Below the pieces are notes generated by a model. It saw only the letters and a list, made by a program, of their open reading frames with translations. It ran no database searches and was not told the DNA's origin. From Bacteroides caecimuris (GTDB taxonomy: Bacteria; Bacteroidota; Bacteroidia; Bacteroidales; Bacteroidaceae), in contig NZ_CP015401.2 in the NCBI RefSeq assembly GCF_001688725.2, forward strand, positions 1,798,001 through 1,862,000: a DNA stretch of 64,000 bases, given 5' to 3'. The translations under genes and the position numbers were made by a program. Positions 24,292 through 33,677 of this stretch are shown here, piece by piece; position 1 is the stretch's first letter; the number at the start of each line of letters is the position of its first letter.

Positions 24292-26028
24292 ATGGAAAAG
24301 TTAGCCATTGTCATATTGCTCTTCGTATTCTCTTTTATGAGTTACGGACAGACAAACAGAAGTAAACAGAACAGTACTTCTAAAGATGGAGTTACCGACA
24401 GTATTGTATGGACTCTGTTAATAAAACCGCATATAGTTTATTCTTCCGAGACTGTTTCTGACTCTGCCGCTGCCTATTATAAAAAAGGAACTGAAAATTT
24501 TTATTCCGAAGATTATAAGGGAGCGATTGAAGATTATAGTAAAGCCATTGAATTTAATCCCAATTATATGGCTGCCTATACCAACCGGGGAATTTCCAAA
24601 GGAGAGTCTGGTGATTATAAAGGGGCGATTGTGGATTATGACAAGGTTATTAGTCTTGATCCTGATGATGCTTTTGTTTATTGTTATCGTGGAGCAGCTA
24701 AGAGTAGATTAGGTGAGATGGAAGGAGCTGTTGCAGATTTTGACAAAGCCCTTACGATTGATCCTGCACATACTCTCGCATACCTTAATCGGGGAACTAT
24801 TAAATATGTTACAGGTGATTACGAAGGCGCACTTTCCGATTATTCAAAGGCGATTGAAATTCGTCCTAATGCAATTTTTTACCTCGTGCGTGCTGCGGTT
24901 AAACATGAAATGGGCGATTATAAAGGCGAGATAGCCGATTATCGTCAGTCTTTCATATATGGTACTCCCAATGCGGCATTATACGACAGACTTGGACGTG
25001 CATTGTATGAACAGAAACAGTACGAGGAAGCATTAAAAGTATATGACGAAGGAATATCCGCTTATCCAAAAGATCATGATTTATATTATGGTCTTGAACA
25101 GGCTTGTAACCAGTTGAGCGATAAAGACAAGACCGCTAATACAGTTGCAGACACCATCACATTCAAAATAAAAAGTTCTCTTTATCTTATGGCTACACCG
25201 GGATTTGAATTTATTGTTTCAGACGGGAGCCGAACAGAAGAAATTATAGGGAAAGGATTTGCTGCCGGAGACTCTATAAAATACGAATTTTCAACGGACG
25301 AAGAACGAACGGTAACTATTATCGGTGCAGTTGGGAATTTACTATTCGCATCAGCCACTAACAACTTGTCTTATAGGAATTATCTTCGGAAGCAAGGGAG
25401 AAAGAAAACGCTTGTTGTGTTTGCCGAGGATGTGTTACAACTTGATATTAGCAAAAATAAATCTTTGCGTCATGTGTTGTGCCGTGAATGCCGGTTATCT
25501 GAACTCGATGTGACACGCAATCACGGTTTGGAAGAACTGGACTGTTCAGAAAATCAGTTGAAATCCCTTGATGTAAGTCGGAATAAAAATCTTCAGGTAT
25601 TGTTTTGTACTAAAAACAAATTGATAAACATAGATGTAAGCCATAATCTGCTGCTTGAAGAACTGGTTTGCTTTGATAATGATAATTTATCACTGGATGT
25701 AAGCGCAAATAAGAATTTGGAATTTCTTAGTTGTGGCGGGTTATTAAAAGAAATTGATCTTACCAACAATACAGAACTAAAGGAATTAATATGCCGATGT
25801 AAATTAACCAAACTTGATTTGAGTAAAAATAAGAAGTTGAAAAAACTACGGATTGATGGAAATAATTTATCAGCTAAAGAACTTAACTTTATTTTCAAAG
25901 CTCTTCCTACAGTAGATTATTATAAGGATCATACAGAAATTGATTTTTCCGATAATCCGGGCACTTCTGACTGTGACCGTTCTATTTTAGAAGAAAAAGG
26001 TTGGTTGTCACCTGATAGTAATATGTGA
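24292..26028 (+). CDS. Exported TPR plus leucine-rich-repeat protein
   Basis: A 578-residue protein with signal peptide MEKLAIVILLFVFSFMSYGQ. Residues about 60-290 are six to seven TPR units (YKKGTENFYSEDYKGAIEDY and following). Residues 295-375 are a beta-rich insert. Residues 380-560 are Bacteroides-type LRRs (LDVTRNHGLEELDCSENQL and related), a fold for binding proteins. The TPR part is paralogous to the gene at 27015 (ALYDRLGRALYEQKQYEEA compare DLYNNLGRALYDLKRFKEA). It is probably periplasmic or surface exposed. A TPR-LRR fusion of this kind is unusual; partner unknown. Confidence 0.72.
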   Translation: MEKLAIVILLFVFSFMSYGQTNRSKQNSTSKDGVTDSIVWTLLIKPHIVYSSETVSDSAAAYYKKGTENFYSEDYKGAIEDYSKAIEFNPNYMAAYTNRGISKGESGDYKGAIVDYDKVISLDPDDAFVYCYRGAAKSRLGEMEGAVADFDKALTIDPAHTLAYLNRGTIKYVTGDYEGALSDYSKAIEIRPNAIFYLVRAAVKHEMGDYKGEIADYRQSFIYGTPNAALYDRLGRALYEQKQYEEALKVYDEGISAYPKDHDLYYGLEQACNQLSDKDKTANTVADTITFKIKSSLYLMATPGFEFIVSDGSRTEEIIGKGFAAGDSIKYEFSTDEERTVTIIGAVGNLLFASATNNLSYRNYLRKQGRKKTLVVFAEDVLQLDISKNKSLRHVLCRECRLSELDVTRNHGLEELDCSENQLKSLDVSRNKNLQVLFCTKNKLINIDVSHNLLLEELVCFDNDNLSLDVSANKNLEFLSCGGLLKEIDLTNNTELKELICRCKLTKLDLSKNKKLKKLRIDGNNLSAKELNFIFKALPTVDYYKDHTEIDFSDNPGTSDCDRSILEEKGWLSPDSNM

Positions 26029-26065
26029 AATTAATAATATTTTCAATCACTAAATTCTTTTTATC

Positions 26066-27010
26066 ATGGGATTAGTTGCCTTACTATCACCAGTCTGTTT
26101 TATTTGCCTTCTGGTTATCATACTTAATTTATTCACGAATACAACTACTAATAATAATCTGAAACTTGGTTGGAAACAACGGTTGTGGATAGTTCTAAAT
26201 TTACTGATGTGGGCTTATGAACTATTTTTTACGATAGTAATTTGCGATGGTGTTGAAGGTTTGAATGTTCATTTCGGTAGCGGGTTAGGTGACTTGTTAT
26301 ATGTCTTCACACTTATGGGCATGGCTCTGCTGCATATTGTCTTGCTCGCTATTTTTACATACAATCATCTACATACCTTCTTTTTTGTAGTTCTTATGTG
26401 TATGCCTGTATTCCCTTTGATGTTGATGCACCTGAATGCAGCACGGGGAAATGAGGAGAACGGTTATATGATTTCAGGCAACCATGCCGGACTGTATTAT
26501 AACAGTCAAGCCCAATATGAACAAAGGATGCGTGAACGGGAAGCGGAAGAGGCGAAAAAACCGAAGAAACCTGAATTTGCCACACAGTTCGAATCGTATT
26601 TGTATGATGCAGAACATGGGGAAGGAAAGGCACAGAATCATATAGGAAGGTGCTATGCACTGGGTGATGGCGTTGAACAAAATGATTCGTTGGCTATCAA
26701 GTGGTATCGTCTTGCAGCAGAGGGTGGATATGATATGGGGCAAAGAAATTTGGGGGTATGTTATTATAAGGGTTTGTGTGGTCTTGATGTTGATTATACA
26801 GAAGCCGTTAAATGGCTTCGCAAAGCGGCTGAACAAGGAAATGATGATGCCCAATATTTGATGGGGTGTTGTTATAAAGACGGTAAAGGTGTCGAGCAAA
26901 ACGATGAAGAGGCTTTCCGGTGGCTTCGGCTTGCTGCACGGCAAGAACATGAGGGGGCACAGAAATTACTTCGAGAAAATAAACAAGTTTGGCAGTTGAG
27001 TAACAAATAA
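26066..27010 (+). CDS. Membrane protein with Sel1-like repeats
   Basis: A 314-residue protein. The first 140 residues hold four hydrophobic segments (VALLSPVCFICLLVIILNLF; LWIVLNLLMWAYELFFTIVI; LLYVFTLMGMALLHIVLLAI; FFFVVLMCMPVFPLMLM). A charged helix follows (QRMREREAEEAKKPKKP). Residues 190-310 are about three Sel1 repeats (AQNHIGRCYALGDGVEQND, AIKWYRLAAEGG, EAVKWLRKAAEQG). Sel1 repeats mediate protein contacts. The start lies 37 bp after the TPR-LRR stop and the stop is a few bases before the next gene, so it belongs to the same operon. Confidence 0.75.
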   Translation: MGLVALLSPVCFICLLVIILNLFTNTTTNNNLKLGWKQRLWIVLNLLMWAYELFFTIVICDGVEGLNVHFGSGLGDLLYVFTLMGMALLHIVLLAIFTYNHLHTFFFVVLMCMPVFPLMLMHLNAARGNEENGYMISGNHAGLYYNSQAQYEQRMREREAEEAKKPKKPEFATQFESYLYDAEHGEGKAQNHIGRCYALGDGVEQNDSLAIKWYRLAAEGGYDMGQRNLGVCYYKGLCGLDVDYTEAVKWLRKAAEQGNDDAQYLMGCCYKDGKGVEQNDEEAFRWLRLAARQEHEGAQKLLRENKQVWQLSNK

Positions 27011-27014
27011 TCGT

Positions 27015-28310
27015 ATGGATAAGTGGATAGTTTACATATTACTGGCTGTATGTCTGCCAAGTTACGGACAAGCGAATGGAAATAAGCAGGTAAAACAAGG
27101 AACAGATTCTTTGCAAAATGATACTGTTATGCCCTATTCGGTGGATTCATTAGTACATACTTATATGGAAAGCGGACGTGTAAAATCCGAGAATGGCGAT
27201 AAATTAGGGGCAATTGCGGAATATAACAAAGTTATTGAGATTGATTCAAATTACGCTGTTGCCTATTATAAACGGGGAAATCAAAATGCAGATTTGGGAA
27301 AAAATGAGGATGCGATTACAGATTACAACAAAGCAATTGAGATTAATCCGGATTATGCCTTTGCGTATTCTAATCGAGGAACTGTAAAAGCGGCATTAGG
27401 AGATCATACTGGAGCGATTACAGATTATAATAAGGCGATTGAAATTAAGCCTGATTTTGCTCTTGCTTATTCCAATAGAGGAAAGGCTAAAGCTGATTTA
27501 GGTAATAATATAGAGGCAATTATAGATTATGATAAGGCGATTGAAATTAATCCTAATTATGCTATTGCATATTCAGGCAGAGGAACTGTAAAAGCCGCAC
27601 TAAATAACAACACTGGGGCAATTGCAGATTATGACAAAGCTATTGAAATTAATCCTAATTATGCTATTGCATATACCAACAGAGGAGTGGCAAAAGCCAC
27701 ACTAAATAACAACACTGGAGCGATTGCGGATTATGATAAAGCAATTGAAATTAATCCTAATTATCCTCTTGCATATACCAACAGAGGAAAGGCTAAAGCC
27801 GATTTAGATAATAATATTGGGGCAATTGCAGATTATGACAAAGCAATTGAAATTAATCCCAATTATGCTATTGCATATTACAATCGAGGCAATTTAAAAT
27901 CAGATATGGGAGATTTCGAAGGTGCACTTGCAGATTATAACAAAACACTTAAAATCAAACCAGATCATATTGGTAGCTATATCAATCTTGGTGTACTAAA
28001 ATATAAAATGGGAGATTACGAGGGAGAAATCGCTACTTATCGGTTGGCGATAAAAAACTGCTCTCCCGATGCGGATTTGTATAATAATCTGGGGCGTGCG
28101 CTGTATGACCTGAAACGGTTTAAGGAAGCTGCGGAAGCATACGGCGAAGGAATAAAGGCTTTTCCGAGTGACGGAAAGTTGTACTATGGTCGTGGGCTGG
28201 CACGTAACCAGTCGGGCGATAAGAACGGGGCTTGTGAGGACTGGCATAGAAGTAGTGAATTGGGATGCTTGCAGGCTAATGCGTTGTTGCCATTGTGCGG
28301 TGAGAAATAG
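27015..28310 (+). CDS. Exported TPR protein with eleven repeats
   Basis: A 431-residue protein with signal peptide ending SYGQ, as in the paralogue at 24292. Eleven 34-residue TPR units fill residues about 48-425. Units 4-8 are nearly identical (AIADYDKAIEINPNYAIAY), and their DNA repeats at 102-bp spacing. TPR solenoids bind partner proteins; here probably in the periplasm together with the other products of this operon. The tandem DNA repeats make gain or loss of units by recombination likely. It is the last gene before a bidirectional terminator at 28341. Confidence 0.78.
   Translation: MDKWIVYILLAVCLPSYGQANGNKQVKQGTDSLQNDTVMPYSVDSLVHTYMESGRVKSENGDKLGAIAEYNKVIEIDSNYAVAYYKRGNQNADLGKNEDAITDYNKAIEINPDYAFAYSNRGTVKAALGDHTGAITDYNKAIEIKPDFALAYSNRGKAKADLGNNIEAIIDYDKAIEINPNYAIAYSGRGTVKAALNNNTGAIADYDKAIEINPNYAIAYTNRGVAKATLNNNTGAIADYDKAIEINPNYPLAYTNRGKAKADLDNNIGAIADYDKAIEINPNYAIAYYNRGNLKSDMGDFEGALADYNKTLKIKPDHIGSYINLGVLKYKMGDYEGEIATYRLAIKNCSPDADLYNNLGRALYDLKRFKEAAEAYGEGIKAFPSDGKLYYGRGLARNQSGDKNGACEDWHRSSELGCLQANALLPLCGEK
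27380..27900 (+). repeat. 102-bp tandem coding repeats within the TPR gene
   Basis: About five consecutive 102-bp units share words such as GATTATGACAAAGC and GAAATTAATCCTAATTATGC with few differences. They encode the near-identical TPR units 4-8. Confidence 0.85.
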
Positions 28311-28340
28311 TTGATAAATATAAATTTGCAAGATTATAGA

Positions 28341-28387
28341 AACGGATATTCCGCCAGCCATGTGTCTGGCCGGAATATCCGTTTTTC
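28341..28387. terminator. Bidirectional terminator between TPR gene and coupling-protein gene
   Basis: AACGGATATTCCG (28341-28353) is the exact complement of CGGAATATCCGTT (28371-28383), with further GGC/GCC pairing inside and T-runs following the + strand arm. It separates two convergent transcription units. Confidence 0.88.
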
Positions 28388-28392
28388 ATTTA

Positions 28393-30399
28393 TCATACGT
28401 TCTTAATCAAGTGCGAGAGTTCGGGATCAGCCTTGATACGCTCGATTTCGTCGGCGACAATCTGCTTGACCTCGTTCTTGATGCGGTAGTAGTTCGCATC
28501 AATCTGTTGCTGCATGGTGTCGTTGCCGTCCTTGTCGGTGAAGTCGATAATCTGCGGTATCTTCACGTAACGGGCGGTTTCCCGTTTGACCTGCTCGTTA
28601 TCCACGACAATCTCGGCATGGAAAATCTTCTGCTCGATGCGCTCGTCGAAGTTATCGGCGACTGCACCGACAAACATACCCTGCGTTAAGTTGCTGATTT
28701 TGGAAGCCGGAATAAGGCTATCCATCTGGGTATTGATGGAAACGGAAGTCTCGTTGCGGTTGATGGTCATATTCTGCCGTTTCTGCAAGACCTTGCCGAA
28801 GCGTTCACTTAACGTTTTGGCAGTTTCGGCAACTACCTGACCAGCAAAGACATTGCCAACTGTATTGCAGATAACGGCACTCTCCTTGTCGCCGTAATCC
28901 CTTTTTAACTGGCTGAAATCCTGAAAGCCGAGCATGACGGCTACCTTGTTACTTCGGGCGGTGGCAATCAGGTTATCCAGCCCACGCATGTAGATGGTGG
29001 GTAACTCGTCAATGATAACGGCGGATTTGAGCCGTTTCTTCTTGTTTATCAGCTTGACAATGCGGGAGTTATACAGTCCCAACGCTGCGCCGTATATGCC
29101 CTGCCTGTCGGGATTGTTACCTACTACAAGCACTTTCGGTTCTTCGGGATTGTTGATGTCGAGCGTGAAATCATCGGCTGTCATTACCCAATAGAGAGCC
29201 GGGGAAATCATGCGGGAAAGCGGGATTTTGGCACTGGCTATCTGCCCCTGCAACTGCTCCACCGCCGAACTTTCCCAAGCGTCCATGAACGGGGAAAGAT
29301 AGTTCTCCAGTTCGGGGTAACTTGTCAGGATGGGGAAAATATCGGCGTACTTCCGGTTCAGAAATTCTATCGCATGGGGGAAGGTGCAATACTTGCCGTT
29401 CTTGTAGATTTTCAAATACCATATGATACTGGCTAACAGAATAATAGGTGATTCAACAAAGAAGTCGCCCTGCTTGCTGATCCAAGTCCGATTGAGGTTG
29501 AGCATAATCGTGTAAGCACTTTCGTAAGCATCGGATATGTCCGTCATAAAGTCCGGGTGAATGGGGTTACAACGGTGGCTACCCGCCGGATCATCGAAAT
29601 TTATCACGTAGAATTTCGGTTTGACCTTGTACCCGTCCAGATTGTTAATCAGATGGTTGTAAGCAATCTCGGAGAGGTCGGGATATTTGAAATCATACAA
29701 AAAGACGGAAAATCCTTTTTCGATAACCTGTTTAATGTATTGATTGATAATCGCATAGGATTTTCCGCTGCCCGGAGTTCCCAATACCATTGTCGCACGA
29801 AAAATATTAACAAGGTTAATCCATCCGTCATACGTCTTTCCCCTGAACCAGAAGCGGGTGCGGAGATTGACGGAATACTCGTTCTCCTTCAATTCAGTTT
29901 CCTGCATAAAGGATTCGTTCTCCAGATTGAACATATCTTCGAGTAGGTTGGTTTTGAGCAGGCGGGACATCCATAGTCCTGCCATGAGTAGAAAGATATA
30001 TCCGGCTGTGAGGGTGGCGATGTAGAACACCGTGTTTGCCGACAAGGGCAAAGGGAGTGCCAAGAGCCACCAGTTGAAAAAGAACAATAACAAGCCCGTC
30101 ACGCCGCAAAGGATTATCTTGCGCCAAGTGATTTTCTGCTCCTTCACGCCCTTTGTCCCCAAACAGGAAAGGGCGAGGAACAGCACGGCAAAGAGCTTCG
30201 TCCAAAAGATACTGGAAAACAGCCCGGCGGTGCGCTGGAAACCGAGCAGGATTCTATCGACCACGCCGATATTGATGCCCCACTCCTGAATAGATTGGAA
30301 ACAGAACCAATAAATATTGATTACTACAAATAAAATGCTGATAGCACGCATGAACTCCATTACTTTGGCAAGTCCACGCAAATCATCTTCGTTTTGCAT
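28393..30399 (-). CDS. mobC: Type IV coupling protein (TraG/VirD4-like, MobC of Bacteroides ICEs)
   Basis: A 668-residue ATPase that should carry the relaxase-DNA complex to the secretion channel at the inner membrane. Four N-terminal hydrophobic segments (about residues 15-165) are followed by Walker A TMVLGTPGSGKSYAI (near 213) and Walker B SAVIIDELPTIYMRG. The C-terminal part has CNTVGNVFAGQVVAETAK, typical of the TraG/VirD4 family. It is transcribed in the order mobA, mobB, this gene. Full length and intact. Confidence 0.9.
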   Translation of the reverse strand: MQNEDDLRGLAKVMEFMRAISILFVVINIYWFCFQSIQEWGINIGVVDRILLGFQRTAGLFSSIFWTKLFAVLFLALSCLGTKGVKEQKITWRKIILCGVTGLLLFFFNWWLLALPLPLSANTVFYIATLTAGYIFLLMAGLWMSRLLKTNLLEDMFNLENESFMQETELKENEYSVNLRTRFWFRGKTYDGWINLVNIFRATMVLGTPGSGKSYAIINQYIKQVIEKGFSVFLYDFKYPDLSEIAYNHLINNLDGYKVKPKFYVINFDDPAGSHRCNPIHPDFMTDISDAYESAYTIMLNLNRTWISKQGDFFVESPIILLASIIWYLKIYKNGKYCTFPHAIEFLNRKYADIFPILTSYPELENYLSPFMDAWESSAVEQLQGQIASAKIPLSRMISPALYWVMTADDFTLDINNPEEPKVLVVGNNPDRQGIYGAALGLYNSRIVKLINKKKRLKSAVIIDELPTIYMRGLDNLIATARSNKVAVMLGFQDFSQLKRDYGDKESAVICNTVGNVFAGQVVAETAKTLSERFGKVLQKRQNMTINRNETSVSINTQMDSLIPASKISNLTQGMFVGAVADNFDERIEQKIFHAEIVVDNEQVKRETARYVKIPQIIDFTDKDGNDTMQQQIDANYYRIKNEVKQIVADEIERIKADPELSHLIKNV

Positions 30400-30436
30400 A
30401 TTGATATACTTTTAAAATTGTAAATACTGTGGAAGG

Positions 30437-31735
30437 TTACTGCTGCCTGCCGTACCTGCGCCTTTTCTTCTTTTTCCGCTGCTGCGGTGCGGGCTGGTCG
30501 CCGGATGCGCCGCCCTGTACGGGTGCAAACAGGCTGAAAGCGTCCGCCACGTTTTGGGCGGTGTTGTCCTTGTGGTCGGGCTGGTATTCGGTATCATGCC
30601 CGTTCCATTCGGATGCGCCTGTATGCCCTTGCTGCTGTGCGGGACGTTCCACTCCGGCGGATTGCTGCGGCGGGTGAATACCGTCCTGTCCGGCGAAAAG
30701 GTCGTTGAATACATTGGCGGAAAACTCCTTACCCAGACGGGAACCGTTGAAAACGGTCTTGTCGGCATGGTTGATGAAGGTCGCCCCATAGATGCGCCCC
30801 GCATCGTTGGTGCGGAATACCACGCCGATACCCTGCCGCATGAGTTCACGCTCGAAAAGTGTCCGGTCACGCCCTGCGGTCTGCATGGCGGATGCTATGC
30901 GGGCGGCGGTATCGGTGGCAATGTCCTTGTGGCTCTTCATCCATGCGGCGGAAGAGAGCATACGCTTTTCCAGTGCGGCAATGCCCACTTCTTTACCAAA
31001 GACGGAAGACTTGAAGGGTTTGCCGACCTTGTTGCCGTCCTTGTCCGTCGCCGAATAGGACAAGCCGTGATACTCCCGTCCGCCATATTCCCCTTTGACT
31101 TCATCCACCGTTATGCCGTAAAGTGAAAGTACCGCACGGTATTCGCCCAATGTCCCGAAACGCCACTCACGGGCTATCGGTCGGATCACTCCCGCCAACT
31201 GCCCTTTGAGGTTGCCGCCCTCGTAATCGACGGGCGACAAGGGCAACCCTTCCTTCCACTCCTTTTTGGTAGCCGGGGTAAGGTCGAACTGCTGTTCCAA
31301 TTCCCGGCAGACCTTCATCGAACGCTCGTGTTCGTAGCTGTCGGAAATCGCCCGCCCGGTTTCGTCCACACGGACGGAAACGATATGCAGGTGTTCCCGC
31401 CCGATGTCGTTGTGGCGGTAAACGATATAGGGCTGGTCGCCGAAGCCCATGCGCTGCATATACTGCTCCGCCAATTTTATGAACTGTTCCTCGGTCACGC
31501 AATCTTTCGGATCGGGATTGAGCGAGATGTGCAGGATGGGTTTCTCGGTCTTGCGGTTGGCGGTCAGGTAGTCCACGAACGAACGGGAAATATGCTCTAT
31601 CGTATAAGGATTGTCGCCCGGCGGTTCGATAATCCGGTTGCCGAAAAGCACGTCCGCATGAAGTTCGTCCACCTTGATTTGGTTGTAGGCAAGCACCCCG
31701 TACAGGCTGCCGCCGTGTGAAATCTTGGCTATCAT
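30437..31735 (-). CDS. mobB: Relaxase / mobilisation nuclease (MobB)
   Basis: A 432-residue relaxase. The N-terminal 200 residues carry the relaxase fold: ILHISLNPDPKDCVTEEQ, and VYRHNDIGREHLHIVSVR with the metal-binding histidines (HxxxxxHxH pattern). GVLAYNQIKV near the N-terminus supplies the candidate nicking tyrosine. The C-terminal tail is Q/P-rich and ends in basic residues (RKKKKRRRYGRQQ), suited to DNA binding. It nicks the transfer origin and leads the strand into the recipient. Its start overlaps the mobA stop by four bases. Confidence 0.9.
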   Translation of the reverse strand: MIAKISHGGSLYGVLAYNQIKVDELHADVLFGNRIIEPPGDNPYTIEHISRSFVDYLTANRKTEKPILHISLNPDPKDCVTEEQFIKLAEQYMQRMGFGDQPYIVYRHNDIGREHLHIVSVRVDETGRAISDSYEHERSMKVCRELEQQFDLTPATKKEWKEGLPLSPVDYEGGNLKGQLAGVIRPIAREWRFGTLGEYRAVLSLYGITVDEVKGEYGGREYHGLSYSATDKDGNKVGKPFKSSVFGKEVGIAALEKRMLSSAAWMKSHKDIATDTAARIASAMQTAGRDRTLFERELMRQGIGVVFRTNDAGRIYGATFINHADKTVFNGSRLGKEFSANVFNDLFAGQDGIHPPQQSAGVERPAQQQGHTGASEWNGHDTEYQPDHKDNTAQNVADAFSLFAPVQGGASGDQPAPQQRKKKKRRRYGRQQ

Positions 31736-32187
31736 CTGACGGGGTATCTGGTTTGAAACTCTTCCGCCAGTGCGGAAATCTGTTTGCTAAGTTCCACCAG
31801 TTCGAGGGTGTGCTGTTCCAATTTGTAGAGGAAAGCGAGTGCCTTCTTCTCCGAGAAATTGGATTTGAGCGCACGCACGCATTGGTTGTAGTTCACGCCG
31901 ATGCTGCGGAACTGGGAATGAAAAGAGGTCAGGCGCATGTAGAAATCCTGCGTGCCCTTATCCAGTTTGACGACCTTTATCTCCCTGCCGAAGAGTGCGG
32001 AAACGATAAATTCGGCACGGGTTGCCTTGCCGGATTCATCGAAAAGGGCAAGGAAACGGGCGTTGTCCCCGTCACTTAGACGGAACACGTAGCGGTGGCG
32101 CATCTTGTCGGTCTTGGGCTTTCGCCCGTGGTTGTTGGAATACTTCTTCTGACTATCCATAGTCCTATCAAATTTTAAGTGAAACAT
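31732..32187 (-). CDS. mobA: Relaxosome accessory protein MobA (ribbon-helix-helix type)
   Basis: A 151-residue basic protein: KPKTDKMRHRYVFRLSDGDNARFLALFDES, then KATRAEFIVSALFG, matches the MobA/MobC-like ribbon-helix-helix accessory proteins of Bacteroides ICEs. The C-terminal part has the usual NYNQCVRALKSNFSEKKALA segment. It should bind the transfer origin, probably the region just upstream (32190-32450), and recruit MobB. Confidence 0.85.
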   Translation of the reverse strand: MFHLKFDRTMDSQKKYSNNHGRKPKTDKMRHRYVFRLSDGDNARFLALFDESGKATRAEFIVSALFGREIKVVKLDKGTQDFYMRLTSFHSQFRSIGVNYNQCVRALKSNFSEKKALAFLYKLEQHTLELVELSKQISALAEEFQTRYPVR

Positions 32188-32580
32188 GGGTTGAAAACTG
32201 CCGTATGCTTACGGCTCTCCCCGCATAAGGAAAATCCAACTCCGGCGGATTTTGCACCAGCGGGGCAAGGTGGTGGTGTGGCACGGAAAGCGAAGCGAGT
32301 GCCGCAGCACACAACTTGCTAATTTCGGTTGAAATTAAAATCCGTCCTACCGGACAGATTGGAGATGCCCTTGTCTGTTGGTGACTGCCGGGGCAGTCCT
32401 TCGGGCGGTTACTGTTCTTGTTCATCTTCTCTGAATTTTGGTTCAACGCTGCAAAGTAACAGCCCTTTTTCCGTCCGGTCATTATGCCCGGATGCGACAA
32501 ACCTACGGGTGGAAAGACAAGGTGCGACACGCTGATAATCAGACGGATAATCTACCGATATTTTGATATTCCTTTGCGCC
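32188..32580. other. Region between mobA and traA, candidate transfer origin
   Basis: No gene. It lies between divergent mobA and the tra operon, where Bacteroides ICEs keep oriT. GTGTGGCAC (about 32275-32283) and GTGCCGCAGCACAC (about 32301-32314) form an interrupted inverted repeat, following a G-rich stretch (GCGGGGCAAGGTGGTGG). On the minus strand TTACTTTGC near 32444-32452 could be the mobA promoter. The nick site is not identifiable by eye. Confidence 0.45.
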
Positions 32581-32882
32581 GTGGAAGCGGTAAAACGGCT
32601 GTTCAACCGGATGGGAAAACGGATGCCCAAACGAGTGGATGATTGACTGGATGAACAGCCGGACGGATGATGATTTTGCCGGACGAACGGATGGACGAAC
32701 GGCTAAACGGTTAGCCGGATGAATGGCTAAACAGCTAAACGGTTAAACGGCTAAACAGCCGGATGAACGGTCGGATGGTTAGACGAATGAATAAATGGCT
32801 GGCTGCACGGCTGACCGATTGAATGACCGATTGATTGAATGAACAGATAACCGATTGCTTAGGCAACCGAATGAATAACTAA
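32580..32882 (+). repeat. Degenerate short repeats upstream of traA (GGCTAAAC / GGATGAAC words)
   Basis: About 300 bp are built of loosely repeated 8-12 base words: GGCTAAAC, GGTTAAAC, GCCGGATGAAC, GATTGAATGA. The same words reappear at 37965-38095 between the VirB4-like gene and the DUF3876 gene. There is no coding frame and no palindromic symmetry, and the purine-rich words all run in the same direction. Confidence 0.8.
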
Positions 32883-32894
32883 TTGATTGACGAT

Positions 32895-33677
32895 ATGGAT
32901 AAACAGACTTTGAACGTGGCTTTCGCCACACAAAAGGGCGGTAGCGGGAAAACGGCTATCACGGTGCTGGTGGCGAGTTACCTGCACTACAACTGCGGGT
33001 GTCCGCTGGCGGTGATCGACTGCGACTTTCCGCAACACAGCCTGTATGAGATGCGGGAACGGGACAGCCGGGCGGTACTGGAAAACGAGTACCTGAAACG
33101 GATGGCATACGAGCAGATGCGTGAGCTGGGACGTGCCGCCTATCCGGTACAGAAGTGCCGGGTGGAACGTGCGCCGGACATGGCGGCGGAACTGGCGGGC
33201 AGTGGAAACTATGACCTGCTGTTCTTCGACCTGCCCGGTACGGTGAACTCGTCGGGCATATTGCGCACCATTGCGCAAATGGATTACATCTTCGCTCCGG
33301 TGAGTGCCGACCAAACGGTACTGGAAAGCACGCTCGCTTTCTTGGACGTGTTGCAGCGGATGATGTTAGGAAAGGAAACAAGCCGACTGAAAGGGCTTTA
33401 CCTCTTCTGGAATCTGGTCGATAAACGGGAAAAGAGCGAACTGTACGGACGGTATGAAAAAGTAATCGCCGGAATGGGGCTGCCGATGCTCACTACCCAG
33501 ATACCGGACACGAAACGCTTCCGCAAGGAACTGGATGCGGAAAACCGGACGGTGTTCCGCTCCACGCTGTTCGCTCCCGACAAGCGGATGGTTGCGGGCA
33601 GCGGAATCCCCGAACTGGCACATGAAATAATATCCATCCTCAAACTATCAGGCTATGAAGAAACAGCAAACAGATAA
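32895..33677 (+). CDS. traA: ParA family ATPase (TraA of Bacteroides ICEs)
   Basis: Start at ATG 32895 (MDKQTLNVAFATQ), 260 residues; a TTG at 32883 is less likely. The Walker A of deviant ParA type is QKGGSGKT; LAVIDCDFPQHS and LLFFDLPGTVNS are the following switch motifs. ParA proteins head the tra operon in CTnDOT-like elements and are thought to act in positioning or segregation. Its stop lies 23 bp inside the next gene. Confidence 0.9.
   Translation: MDKQTLNVAFATQKGGSGKTAITVLVASYLHYNCGCPLAVIDCDFPQHSLYEMRERDSRAVLENEYLKRMAYEQMRELGRAAYPVQKCRVERAPDMAAELAGSGNYDLLFFDLPGTVNSSGILRTIAQMDYIFAPVSADQTVLESTLAFLDVLQRMMLGKETSRLKGLYLFWNLVDKREKSELYGRYEKVIAGMGLPMLTTQIPDTKRFRKELDAENRTVFRSTLFAPDKRMVAGSGIPELAHEIISILKLSGYEETANR

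Noticed and set aside
27380..27900. Regular repeats as a CRISPR array
   Set aside because: Repeat unit is 102 bp, all coding, without unique spacers; these are TPR codons. The 32.6-kb word repeats also lack spacer structure.
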